Assembly (NCBI GenBank): GCA_019310485.1
Contig: JAFDEF010000009.1
Coordinates: 19,513 to 83,512 of the forward strand
Direction: 5' to 3'
DNA from: Deltaproteobacteria bacterium
GTDB lineage: Bacteria; Desulfobacterota; DSM-4660; Desulfatiglandales; HGW-15
Length of the DNA stretch: 64,000 nt
The translations under genes and the position numbers were made by a program. Under the pieces are notes generated by a model that had not been told where the DNA came from, made no database searches, and saw only the letters and a program-made list of their open reading frames with translations. Shown here piece after piece: positions 36,925 to 45,310 of this stretch; positions within the stretch are counted from its first letter, which is position 1; every line of letters starts with the position of its first letter.

Positions 36925-37883
36925 CTTTCTTGGAGCAGCCCCCGGAAATACTGGATTGTCTTTTCCAGCCCTTCTTCGATGTTCACCTTTGGATGCCAGT
37001 CAAGCTTGCTTTGGGCCAAGCTAATGTCAGGCTGCCGTCTTTGCGGATCATCCATTGGAGGAGGCAGGAACTGTATCTCAGACCTTGACCCAGTCATTGT
37101 TATAATAAGGTGGGCCAAGTCCAAAATGCTGCTTTCCTCCGGGTTACCCAAATTCACCGGTCCAACAAAATCATCAGGCGCGTTCATCATTTTCACGAGC
37201 CCTTCAATCATATCATCCACAAAGCAAAATGACCTTGTCTGAGTTCCATCTCCAAAAATTGTAATAGGTTCCTGCTTCAAAGCTTGGATAATGAAATTGC
37301 TTACCACCCTTCCATCGTTAGGATGCATCCTTGGTCCGTAAGTGTTAAAGATCCGCGCCACCCTGATATTTACCCTGTTTTGTCTGTAATAGTCAAAAAA
37401 CAGGGTTTCTGCACATCTCTTGCCTTCGTCATAGCAGGCCCTGGTGCCTATTGTGTTTACATTACCCCAGTAATCCTCTTTCTGAGGATGGATTGTTGGG
37501 TCGCCGTAAACTTCACTGGTGGAAGCCTGAAGGATCTTGGCCTTCACTCTTTTTGCAAGACCCAGCATGTTGATTGCTCCCATGACGCTTGTTTTCGTAG
37601 TTTTCACCGGGTTGTATTGATAGTGTATGGGCGAGGCGGGACATGCCAGGTTGTATATCTCATCCACCTCCAGAAATATAGGGTTTACTATGTCATGCCT
37701 GATCACCTCAAAATTCCTGTTATCCATCAGATGAAAGATATTGCGCTTTTGGCCGGTGAAATAGTTGTCCAAACAGATCACGCTATATCCTTCCTTCAGC
37801 AACCTTTCGCACAAATGGGAACCCAAAAACCCAGCCCCTCCTGTAACCAAGACTCTTGTTTTATTAAAATTGCCGCCTGCCAT
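36921..37883 (-). CDS. UDP-glucuronic acid decarboxylase-like extended SDR
   Basis: A 320-residue extended short-chain dehydrogenase with the NAD motif [27 protein letters not shown], the [14 protein letters not shown] segment, Y-x3-K in CYDEGKR, and [18 protein letters not shown]. These closely match UDP-glucuronate decarboxylase (UXS, giving UDP-xylose); a dTDP-glucose dehydratase or UDP-glucose epimerase is less likely. ATG 37883 is preferred because AAGGAGG lies upstream with suitable spacing. Its place between dxr and cdsA in a conserved isoprenoid/phospholipid operon is unusual. Confidence 0.85.
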   Translation of the reverse strand: MAGGNFNKTRVLVTGGAGFLGSHLCERLLKEGYSVICLDNYFTGQKRNIFHLMDNRNFEVIRHDIVNPIFLEVDEIYNLACPASPIHYQYNPVKTTKTSVMGAINMLGLAKRVKAKILQASTSEVYGDPTIHPQKEDYWGNVNTIGTRACYDEGKRCAETLFFDYYRQNRVNIRVARIFNTYGPRMHPNDGRVVSNFIIQALKQEPITIFGDGTQTRSFCFVDDMIEGLVKMMNAPDDFVGPVNLGNPEESSILDLAHLIITMTGSRSEIQFLPPPMDDPQRRQPDISLAQSKLDWHPKVNIEEGLEKTIQYFRGLLQER

Positions 37884-37926
37884 TGTCAAACCCACCTCCT
37901 TGGGAAAAGCGGGACCCCCGATAATT

Positions 37927-38733
37927 TCACCGGATCGACCATGAGAGAAACAAATACAGCACAGGGATAGAAAACAAAAGTCCGTCTATCCTGTCTAAAA
38001 GTCCACCGTGGCCGGGCAAAATGCTTCCAGAGTCTTTCACTCCGTTTGTCCTCTTGAGCATAGATTCTGCCAGATCTCCTATTTGTCCGCATATGGACAA
38101 AACGATTGCCAGCACTATTATAGTAGAATTGACTTTATAGATGGAAAAAAATTCTGGAAACACCAAAGCTGCAACAACAGCGCTCAGTACCCCCCCCAAA
38201 GCTCCTTCCCAGGTTTTGCCTGGGCTAATAGAGCGGTAGAGCTTGTGTTTTCCCAGCGCGCGGCCGACATAGAAGGCACCTGTGTCACCGAGAAAGATTA
38301 CGGCCATGAGAAAGAATATCCAGATATTTCCCCGCGGATGCTTGTCAATAACGATCAGCAGTGCCAGTGGAGTGCACACGTAGATAAGCCCGAGCACGGT
38401 TTTACCTATATCTTCAAGAGAATGCCGGCTTCTGGAATAGTAGCCGAACAGGTAAAAACATACTGGGAAAATCGCCCAGAGTGGCACCATAGCCAGGCTC
38501 ATAAAAAAAGGGCCCCGGGAGATAAAAAACAAAAAGAAAAAAGAGAGGAAAAAGCTTAAGATTCTAACTGGAGCAGGTAGCTTCGGAGCAGCAATCTTGT
38601 AAAACTCGTGCAAACCGACTGTTGAGGCGACAAATACAAGGATATGAAAAAGCCATCTTGGGCCCGGACCTATGACAAGTATGAGTATGGGTACAGCAAT
38701 AATACCCGTAAGCCATCTCTTAGCATCTGACAT
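37927..38733 (-). CDS. cdsA: Phosphatidate cytidylyltransferase
   Basis: A 268-residue polytopic inner-membrane enzyme that makes CDP-diacylglycerol from phosphatidate and CTP. It has about eight hydrophobic segments and the family signature near the C-terminus, [18 protein letters not shown] followed by [20 protein letters not shown] is also conserved. The product feeds pssA in this same gene run. uppS lies 47 bases upstream. Confidence 0.95.
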   Translation of the reverse strand: MSDAKRWLTGIIAVPILILVIGPGPRWLFHILVFVASTVGLHEFYKIAAPKLPAPVRILSFFLSFFFLFFISRGPFFMSLAMVPLWAIFPVCFYLFGYYSRSRHSLEDIGKTVLGLIYVCTPLALLIVIDKHPRGNIWIFFLMAVIFLGDTGAFYVGRALGKHKLYRSISPGKTWEGALGGVLSAVVAALVFPEFFSIYKVNSTIIVLAIVLSICGQIGDLAESMLKRTNGVKDSGSILPGHGGLLDRIDGLLFSIPVLYLFLSWSIR

Positions 38734-38780
38734 TAGGAAATTCCATTTCCATTCCTGATGGGGCTTTACGGAGGTCTATA

Positions 38781-39524
38781 TCACTTCCTTTTTCGCGCCA
38801 CCTGATCACCAGTGGCGCCAAACCTTCTTTCTCTTCTCTGGTATTCTTCCAGTGCCATGAAATATTCATCTCGTCTAAAATCCGGCCAGTGCGTCGGGGT
38901 GACATAAATTTCAGCATAAGCGATTTGCCACAACAGGAAATTACTTATACGGAACTCCCCACTCGTCCTGATCAAAAGGTCCGGGTCCGGCATATTTGCA
39001 GTATAAAGATTTTCCGCAACCAGTGCTTCTGTGACGTCTCCGGAACCAATGTTGCCCGTTTCAATCTGAGTGGCTATCTTTTCTACAGTATCCACAATTT
39101 CCTGCCTGGCTCCATAACTCAAAGCAAGGGTAAGCGTCATGTCTTTGTTCGCGGATGTTTTTTCAATTGTCTCTTTAATGGATTTCTGCACGTCTTTAGG
39201 TAACTTGTAAATCCTTCCAATGACGTGAAATCTAATGCCGTTCTGGAGCATCTCCTCCAGTTCTGATTGAAGGAATCGTTTCAGCAATCTCCAAAGAGCC
39301 TGGATTTCATATTTAGGCCTTCTCCAGTTCTCCTCAGAAAAAGCATACAGGGTTAACCACTGCACTCCGATCTCCCGGCTTGCCCTCACAATATCTCTCA
39401 CCGACCTTGCGCCTTCCTCATGGCCCTTAATACGGCTCAAGGATCTGCTTTTCGCCCAGCGACCGTTTCCATCCATAATAATAGCGATATGTTTAGGGAG
39501 TTTTTGAGGATCAATTTTCGCCAT
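38781..39524 (-). CDS. uppS: Isoprenyl (undecaprenyl) diphosphate synthase
   Basis: A 247-residue cis-prenyltransferase making the C55 lipid carrier for cell-wall synthesis. Key motifs are IIMDGNGRWAKSR (catalytic Asp and Arg), LTLYAFSEENWRRP, and DLLIRTSGEFRISNFLLWQ followed by AYAEIYVTPTHWPDF. The length is typical. It follows frr on the same strand, as in many proteobacteria. Confidence 0.96.
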   Translation of the reverse strand: MAKIDPQKLPKHIAIIMDGNGRWAKSRSLSRIKGHEEGARSVRDIVRASREIGVQWLTLYAFSEENWRRPKYEIQALWRLLKRFLQSELEEMLQNGIRFHVIGRIYKLPKDVQKSIKETIEKTSANKDMTLTLALSYGARQEIVDTVEKIATQIETGNIGSGDVTEALVAENLYTANMPDPDLLIRTSGEFRISNFLLWQIAYAEIYVTPTHWPDFRRDEYFMALEEYQRRERRFGATGDQVARKRK

Positions 39525-39578
39525 GATGATAAACTCGGATTTTCATTTTGGAGGATTTTTGCAAGGGGGGCACCAACC

Positions 39579-40136
39579 TTAGAATTCCATTATCTCCTTT
39601 TCTTTCTCAGAAGTCACTTCATCAATCTTCTTGATGAATTCGTCTGTTATTCTTTGAACTTCTTCTTGAGCCCGGTACTGCTCGTCTTCTGATATTTCCT
39701 TCTCGTTTTTCAGTTCCTTAAGAAGCTCATTGGCCTCGCGCCGATGGTTACGTATGGAGATCTTCCCGTCTTCGGCCATTTTTTTCGCCACTTTCACCAG
39801 TTCCCTCCTTCGCTCTTCTGTTAGCGGAGGAATTGGAATCCTGATCAGTTTACCATCATTCATGGGGGTTAAACCAAGTTCGGATTTCAGTATCGCCTTC
39901 TCTATCTCCCCTATGATTGATTGATCCCAAGGCTTTATTGTAATTAAACGGCTTTCAGGGACAGAAATAGAGGCTACTTGATCAAGCGGCATCTGTGTAT
40001 CATAGCATTCCACTTTAATGCCGTCTAAAAGGGCAGTGGATGCTCGGCCCGTCCTGATTCTCATAAACTCTTTCTTGAGGGCTTCAAGAGTCTTGCTCAT
40101 CTTCTGGCGGCATTCGGACAAAATCTCATCTTTCAT
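39579..40136 (-). CDS. frr: Ribosome recycling factor
   Basis: A 185-residue factor that, with EF-G, splits post-termination ribosomes. It shows RTGRASTALLDGIKVECYD, MNDGKLIRIPIPPLTEERR, and KMAEDGKISIRNHRREAN. The frame extends to 40166, but ATG 40136 is chosen because AGGAGGG lies 7 bases before it and homology begins there (MKDEILSECRQKM). It overlaps the pyrH end by 11 bases. Confidence 0.96.
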   Translation of the reverse strand: MKDEILSECRQKMSKTLEALKKEFMRIRTGRASTALLDGIKVECYDTQMPLDQVASISVPESRLITIKPWDQSIIGEIEKAILKSELGLTPMNDGKLIRIPIPPLTEERRRELVKVAKKMAEDGKISIRNHRREANELLKELKNEKEISEDEQYRAQEEVQRITDEFIKKIDEVTSEKEKEIMEF

Positions 40137-40866
40137 CACGCGTCCCTCCTGAAATAAGCGTACCAATTCCTTCTGAAAGAATAACTTTCCTTATATTATC
40201 TCTCTTTCTCAGATTAAATACGATAATAGGAAGACTCTGCCCCATTGCCAGAGCCACGGCAGTCATGTCCATGACCTGTAGATTCCTGTCTATGACTTCC
40301 TGATAGGTGAGCCTGGTAAAAGGTTTTGCATCCGGACTCTTTTCGGGGTCGGTGTTATAAACACCGTCTACCTTTGTGGCTTTTAATAAAACTTCCGCCC
40401 CTATTTCCATGGCCCTCAAAGCAGCTGCTGTGTCCGTACTGAAAAAGGGATTGCCTGTGCCTGCACCCAGAATCACTATTCGGCCTCTTTCCAGATGGTG
40501 AAGCGCTCGGCCTCTTATATAGGGCTCTGTTATCTTGTTCATGTCGATTGCCGACATGACTCGGTACTCTGAACCCAGATTCCCCAGAGCCTCTCCCAAT
40601 GCTATGGCATTGATCACAGTTGCAAGCATGCCCATTTGATCTGCGGGAACGCGACCAATTCCGTATTCCGCGGATTTTAATCCCCTGAAAATATTCCCCC
40701 CCCCGATAACAATTGCCACTTGCACCCCCAGTTTCTGGATGCTGTGGACTTCTTTTGCGACGGTTTTAAGCACACCAGGATCAATGCCAAATGCATTTCC
40801 CCCCATCAGGGCCTCACCGCTCAATTTGAGCAGTATCCGCTTGAACCTCGGTTCATTAGGAGCCAT
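40126..40866 (-). CDS. pyrH: Uridylate (UMP) kinase
   Basis: A 246-residue hexameric UMP kinase of the amino acid kinase family. It begins RFKRILLKLSGEALMG and contains IGGGNIFRG, ADQMGMLATVINAIALG, GTGNPFFSTDTAAALRA, and KATKVDGVYNTDP. ATG 40866 lies one base after the tsf stop (TGAAATG), so translation is probably coupled. Order tsf-pyrH-frr is the classical arrangement. Confidence 0.96.
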   Translation of the reverse strand: MAPNEPRFKRILLKLSGEALMGGNAFGIDPGVLKTVAKEVHSIQKLGVQVAIVIGGGNIFRGLKSAEYGIGRVPADQMGMLATVINAIALGEALGNLGSEYRVMSAIDMNKITEPYIRGRALHHLERGRIVILGAGTGNPFFSTDTAAALRAMEIGAEVLLKATKVDGVYNTDPEKSPDAKPFTRLTYQEVIDRNLQVMDMTAVALAMGQSLPIIVFNLRKRDNIRKVILSEGIGTLISGGTRDER

Positions 40867-40867
40867 T

Positions 40868-41461
40868 TCAGTCCCCAAGCTGAAAACGAGCAAATCGCCT
40901 AATGACTATATTCTCACCGGTTTTTGCTATTAGCCCATTGAGGAGATCGCCAACAGTAATCTGGGGGTCTCGCACAAAAGGCTGCTCTAGAAGGCATGCT
41001 TCTGAGTAAAATTTCTTCATCTTTCCTTCAACGATTTTTTCAATCACCTTATCCGGCTTCCCTGATTCTTTTGCCTGGCTTGCATAGATCTCGCGTTCCT
41101 TTTCAAGTACCTCTGGAGGCACGCTCTCTCTGTCTATGGCGATAGGATTGGTTGCCGCAATTTGCATGGCCACGTCCTTTACAAAGTTAGTAAAGTCAGT
41201 GGTCTTGGCAGAAAAATCGGTTTCGCAGTTCACCTCCACCAGGACGCCTATTTTGCCTCCTGCATGAATATAAGATTGAACTTGCCCCTCTGCAGTCACC
41301 CGGCCGCCCCTTTTCTTCGCCTTTGCAATCCCCTTCTTTCTCAGATAATCAACCGCCTTTTCAATATCCCCTTCACATTCTTGAAGGGCTTTTTTGCAAT
41401 CCATAATTCCCACGCCGGTCTTTTCTCGCAGCTCCTTTACTAATGATGCATTTATCTCCAA
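40868..41461 (-). CDS. tsf: Elongation factor Ts
   Basis: A 197-residue nucleotide exchange factor for EF-Tu. Motifs are SLVKELREKTGVGIMDCKKAL, GRVTAEGQVQSYIH, and VEVNCETDFSAKT. The protein is the short form lacking part of the second core repeat of E. coli EF-Ts (about 283), common in several phyla. The start is taken as TTG 41461, since GGAGG lies upstream and homology begins there with (M)EINASLVKE; an ATG at 41515 would overlap rpsB by 53 bases. rpsB ends one base before this TTG. Confidence 0.93.
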   Translation of the reverse strand: MEINASLVKELREKTGVGIMDCKKALQECEGDIEKAVDYLRKKGIAKAKKRGGRVTAEGQVQSYIHAGGKIGVLVEVNCETDFSAKTTDFTNFVKDVAMQIAATNPIAIDRESVPPEVLEKEREIYASQAKESGKPDKVIEKIVEGKMKKFYSEACLLEQPFVRDPQITVGDLLNGLIAKTGENIVIRRFARFQLGD

Positions 41462-41462
41462 T

Positions 41463-42308
41463 TTATCCTTCCTCCAAGTTCTCTTCTTCAATATTCTCAT
41501 CCCTCTTGGAAACAAAAACGACCTCGGGACCCTCCTCCTCCTCCTGGACCGGGGCCTGTTCCTCTTCCTCTTCAGCCTCTTTTTCTTCAGACACTTCGAG
41601 TTCAGCCCTTAGTCTTTCTTCGGCCAGATTATGGCCTTCTATGCAAGCATCTGCCACTTTTGAACAAATCAGCCTGATAGCCCTTATAGCATCATCATTT
41701 CCAGGAATGATGTAGTCAATATCATCAGGATCACAATTTGTATCAGCTATGGCCACCAGTGGAATACCCAGTTTCCTTGTTTCCTTGACAGCGATATGCT
41801 CCCTCTTGGGGTCAACAACAAATACCGCTCCGGGCAATTCATCCATGTTCTTGATACCGCCCAGATTCTTTTCCAGTTTGACCAGCTCTTTTTGCATCTT
41901 GAGCGCCTCTTTCTTGGTGTAGCGACCTATGGAACCATCCTTCATCATATTCTCAAGTTCTTTCAGACGCCCAATGCTTTTCTGGATTGTTTGAAAATTA
42001 GTGAGCGTCCCTCCCAGCCACCTGTTGACGACATAGAACATGCCGCAGCGTTCACTTTCCTCAACAACCGAATCATGAGCCTGCTTTTTCGTGCCCACAA
42101 AAAGAACAGAATATCCCTCCGCAACGGTTTGCACTATAAATTCGTAAGCCTTTGCCAGAAGAGTGACCGTCTTTTGAAGGTCGATAATATGAATCCCGTT
42201 TCGAGATCCAAATATGTAAGGCTTCATCTTGGGGTTCCAGCGCCTTGTTTGGTGCCCAAAATGGACACCTGCTTCCAAAAGCCCTTTCATGTTGATGGAT
42301 ATTGCCAT
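41463..42308 (-). CDS. rpsB: 30S ribosomal protein S2 with acidic tail
   Basis: A 281-residue S2 protein. Family segments are [51 protein letters not shown], and [20 protein letters not shown]. The last 45 residues are an unusually acidic extension (runs of Glu such as [15 protein letters not shown]). It heads the leftward translation/isoprenoid/phospholipid run, and a promoter with a 195-base leader lies upstream. Confidence 0.96.
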   Translation of the reverse strand: MAISINMKGLLEAGVHFGHQTRRWNPKMKPYIFGSRNGIHIIDLQKTVTLLAKAYEFIVQTVAEGYSVLFVGTKKQAHDSVVEESERCGMFYVVNRWLGGTLTNFQTIQKSIGRLKELENMMKDGSIGRYTKKEALKMQKELVKLEKNLGGIKNMDELPGAVFVVDPKREHIAVKETRKLGIPLVAIADTNCDPDDIDYIIPGNDDAIRAIRLICSKVADACIEGHNLAEERLRAELEVSEEKEAEEEEEQAPVQEEEEGPEVVFVSKRDENIEEENLEEG

Positions 42309-42539
42309 TCAATCCTCCTCTTTCATTGCAAGACCCGAGAAAGCTCTGTCCCGCGGTTTTTCCTCCGCCCGTGCCTATTAAATAACCCCGCTGTTTGCAG
42401 GCCACCGTGGGTTGTGCCGGGCGTGTGAAGTTGTCAGATCCCTGATTTGTGCTTCAGAAACCTTTGCCTTTGCCATGCGTTCCAAGTTGTCAAAAAATAC
42501 AAAACTTTTTTATTTAGCACCTGTTTTGCCCGAATTCAA
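42309..42539 (-). promoter_or_regulatory. rpsB operon promoter and leader
   Basis: On the minus strand TTGAAT (42534-42539), a 17-base spacer and TAAATA (42511-42516) form a good promoter, with a start near 42504. The transcribed leader of about 195 bases is long enough for the S2 autoregulatory structure known in other bacteria; it contains GGCACGGGCGGAGG and CCGCGG segments, but I could not establish the fold by eye. Confidence 0.5.
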
Positions 42540-42933
42540 GGAAAATCTTTGCGTTACGATTTATCGTTTGAACATTATTTCCAGCGCAGCCCAATTACTC
42601 GGCTCCACACGCAGAGAGATCTTTGTTCGCTTTTGCCTTAACCTATCTAAAGCTACTTGGGCAGGCAGCGTGAAACACATTAAGTTTTAGCTGCGGCTCC
42701 CAGCAGATCAGAGAATTTCCGCCTGATCAGTTATTTTAATTTTAGGGTGTTGACCTCTGCCTAGCCAATTCATTATATTAAAACTACAAGGTGGATCTCC
42801 TGAAAAAACGGTTTCTATTTTTGAACGAACGATTTAAACCCAAGAAATATCCGCACCTGTAAACTCATGATGGCAGGTGCCCTGAAATCTCGAAATTAGG
42901 AAGCACACTGATTCTATTTCATTTTGCACCGAC
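42540..42933. promoter_or_regulatory. Intergenic region with promoter for the dGTPase-like gene
   Basis: On the plus strand TTGACC (42750-42755), an 18-base spacer and TATATT (42774-42779). The start would be near 42787, leaving a leader of about 145 bases. No other feature is recognised in this 390-base stretch. Confidence 0.5.
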
Positions 42934-44175
42934 TTGGCCAGAACAATTTCAAAACCAACTCACATTTCCAAAAGAGGGTTCTCCTTTCAACAGGGCAAAA
43001 AGACTTTGAGTAAAGCGCAGCTACTTAAAGGAATACGGGACCGGCTGGATGAAAGCGAAGGAGAACGTTTATCCCCTTATGCATGCTTGAGTCGCAATGC
43101 CATAAGGAAAAATGAGGAAGAAAAGGTCAGGATGGGCCACCGACAAAGTTTTTCACTCGACACTGACCGAATTCTTCACTCCCTCGCCTACTCTCGCTAC
43201 ATTGATAAAACCCAGGTATTTTACCTCATTCGCAATGACCATATCACGCACCGTGTCCTCCATGTTCAACTTGTATCCAAGATCGCCAGGACTATTGGCA
43301 GGCTTCTCAGGTTGAACGAAGATCTCATTGAAGCCATAGCCCTTGGCCACGATATCGGGCATGCTCCATTTGGGCATGACGGTGAAAGATTCCTTTCCGA
43401 ACTCTCCTTAGATTACGGCCTTGGGCATTTCCTTCACAACATTCAGGGTGTCAGGTTCCTTCAGAAAATTGAGAGAAAGGGGAAAGGATGGAATCTTACG
43501 CTTCAGGTCTTGGACGGCATTTTGTGCCATGACGGTGAATTGCACAGACAGGCCCTTTACCCCGAGAACAATAAGGACTTCAAGGCTCTAGAACAGGAGA
43601 TCAGGGAAAAACAGGAAAACCCCCAAAAAGACCTATCCCCAATGACACTGGAAGGCTGCGTGGTAAGAATGGCAGACACTATAAGTTACGTTGGAAGGGA
43701 CATCGAAGATGCAATCAGACTCAGAGTTATATCCAGGAGCGACATTCCGCAAGATTGCCGCCGGGTGCTGGGAGATACAAACGGTACCATTGTCTACACC
43801 CTTGTGGAGGACCTGGTATCCAATAGTCTGGACAAGCCCTTTGTCTGCTTTGGCAAGCAGGTCGGGGACGCCCTCAGAAAACTGAAGGCGTTTAACCAGG
43901 AAAAAATCTATGTAAGCGAGAAGATCAAGAAACAAACCCCCAAGATAAAGCTCATGTTCAGGTTGCTTTTTCAGAAGTACATCCACGACCTGGAATCCGG
44001 AAACGAATCTTCTGATATCCACAGGGAATTCCTGGAAGGAATGTCAGAAGCATACAAGGCGGAAACACCCCCCGCAGAGATAGTTCGTGATTTCATTGCT
44101 GGGATGACTGACGAGTATTTTCTGGCGCAGTGCCAGAAGCATCTTTTCCCGCAAATGTCTCCATCCCCGCTTTGA
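42934..44175 (+). CDS. dGTP triphosphohydrolase-like HD-domain protein
   Basis: A 413-residue HD phosphohydrolase. The metal site is seen as H-x-HRV (THRVLHV), GHDIGHAPFGHDGE (HD pair) and DTISYVGRDIEDA (final Asp). The family hydrolyses dNTPs to nucleoside and triphosphate; specificity for dGTP is not certain. The start is the least sure part: TTG 42934 has no good ribosome site, and homology (LSKAQLLKGIRDRL) begins around a second TTG at 43006. It stands alone between the rpsB operon and the Liv transporter cluster. Confidence 0.87.
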   Translation: MARTISKPTHISKRGFSFQQGKKTLSKAQLLKGIRDRLDESEGERLSPYACLSRNAIRKNEEEKVRMGHRQSFSLDTDRILHSLAYSRYIDKTQVFYLIRNDHITHRVLHVQLVSKIARTIGRLLRLNEDLIEAIALGHDIGHAPFGHDGERFLSELSLDYGLGHFLHNIQGVRFLQKIERKGKGWNLTLQVLDGILCHDGELHRQALYPENNKDFKALEQEIREKQENPQKDLSPMTLEGCVVRMADTISYVGRDIEDAIRLRVISRSDIPQDCRRVLGDTNGTIVYTLVEDLVSNSLDKPFVCFGKQVGDALRKLKAFNQEKIYVSEKIKKQTPKIKLMFRLLFQKYIHDLESGNESSDIHREFLEGMSEAYKAETPPAEIVRDFIAGMTDEYFLAQCQKHLFPQMSPSPL

Positions 44176-44373
44176 ACTTCAGCGTATTGCCATTGAGAAA
44201 AATGGGGGCTCGCTGCGGGTGGCGCCTCTAGTACCTTAAATCCGCCGTCTAATTAGCACATCGTTAATGAAATCAGTGCATTTTGGAAATTACCTCATCA
44301 CCAGGAAGGTATTAGATGCAAGGCTTACTACAATATAGCAAGCTTGATGGTGAATCAGGGGTGCACATTTGTG

Positions 44374-44402
44374 TTGACAAGGCACTGATATCAAAGTAAA
44401 CA
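44374..44402 (+). promoter_or_regulatory. Possible promoter of the transporter/ligase cluster
   Basis: TTGACA (44374-44379), a 17-base spacer and TAAACA (44397-44402), about 85 bases upstream of the first ABC gene. The -35 and spacing are ideal; the -10 is weak. Confidence 0.4.
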
Positions 44403-44488
44403 TTAGAAATTAGCTGAAAATATTTTAGTTTGTGCGCATTTGCCGCACCCCCTTAAAATCCATGGGCGGGAAATGGAGGCATGAAAAC

Positions 44489-45310
44489 ATGGCCCAGGCC
44501 AAAGAGAGCGGTGAAGATGATATAATACTAAAACTGGAAAATGTGCACATGTACTTTGGCCGGGTGGCCGCTCTGGCAGGCGTGGACCTGGAGGTGAAAA
44601 AAGGTGAAATCCACTCCATTATAGGCCCGAACGGTGCCGGTAAAACCGTTATGATGAACTGCATTAACGGCCTTTATAAACCCCAGAGAGGAAGTATTTA
44701 CTATAAAGGCCGCCAGATAAACGACCTTAAACCCCACCAGCGCGCCAAGCTTGGAATTTCCAGGACATTCCAAAAAATAGAATTATTCGGTGGCATGACG
44801 GTTCTTGACAACATCCGCCTGGGCCGGCATATCCATCTCAAGACGGGCATCTTGAGCGGCTCCATCTATGTGGGTAAAACTAAAAAAGAGGAGCTGAAAA
44901 CAAGGAAATTTATCGAGGAGGAAATCATAGATCTCCTTGAAATAGAAAGCATCAGGGACAAAACGGTCCACATGCTACCCTATGGCTTACAAAAGCGCGT
45001 GGAGCTTGGTAGGGCCCTTGCCCTAAATCCCGAACTGCTTTTGCTTGACGAGCCTCTGGCCGGCTTAAACCTGGAAGAAGTAGAGGACATGGCCCGTTTC
45101 ATCCTTGACATTAATGAAGAGGAACGCTGGAAAGTGACCTGCATTCTGGTCGAACATGATATGGGTGTTGTTATGGACATTTCTAATCGTGTTCTTGTTC
45201 TAAACTTCGGAAACAAAATTATGGACGGTACACCTGAGGAAGTCCAGCACAACCCCGATGTGATTAAGGCCTACCTTGGAGAGGAGGATCTTTATGCCAC
45301 CAGGAGGTAG
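44489..45310 (+). CDS. Branched-chain-type ABC transporter ATPase (LivG family)
   Basis: A 273-residue ATP-binding subunit. Walker A is GPNGAGKT, the signature loop reads LPYGLQKRVELGRAL in place of the usual LSGGQ, and Walker B is LLLLDEPLAGLN. LSGG replaced by LPYG is common in LivG proteins. ATG 44489 follows TGGAGG; a longer frame opens at 44432. It energises import with LivF, LivH, LivM and the binding protein encoded downstream. The gene's end overlaps the acyl-CoA ligase start. Confidence 0.93.
   Translation: MAQAKESGEDDIILKLENVHMYFGRVAALAGVDLEVKKGEIHSIIGPNGAGKTVMMNCINGLYKPQRGSIYYKGRQINDLKPHQRAKLGISRTFQKIELFGGMTVLDNIRLGRHIHLKTGILSGSIYVGKTKKEELKTRKFIEEEIIDLLEIESIRDKTVHMLPYGLQKRVELGRALALNPELLLLDEPLAGLNLEEVEDMARFILDINEEERWKVTCILVEHDMGVVMDISNRVLVLNFGNKIMDGTPEEVQHNPDVIKAYLGEEDLYATRR

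Noticed and set aside
42412..42690. Open frame whose C-terminal part resembles a helix-turn-helix (AAQLLGSTRREIF)
   Set aside because: The rest of the frame has no family resemblance, no ribosome site precedes it, and it lies across the rpsB leader and promoter; the match is short enough to be chance.
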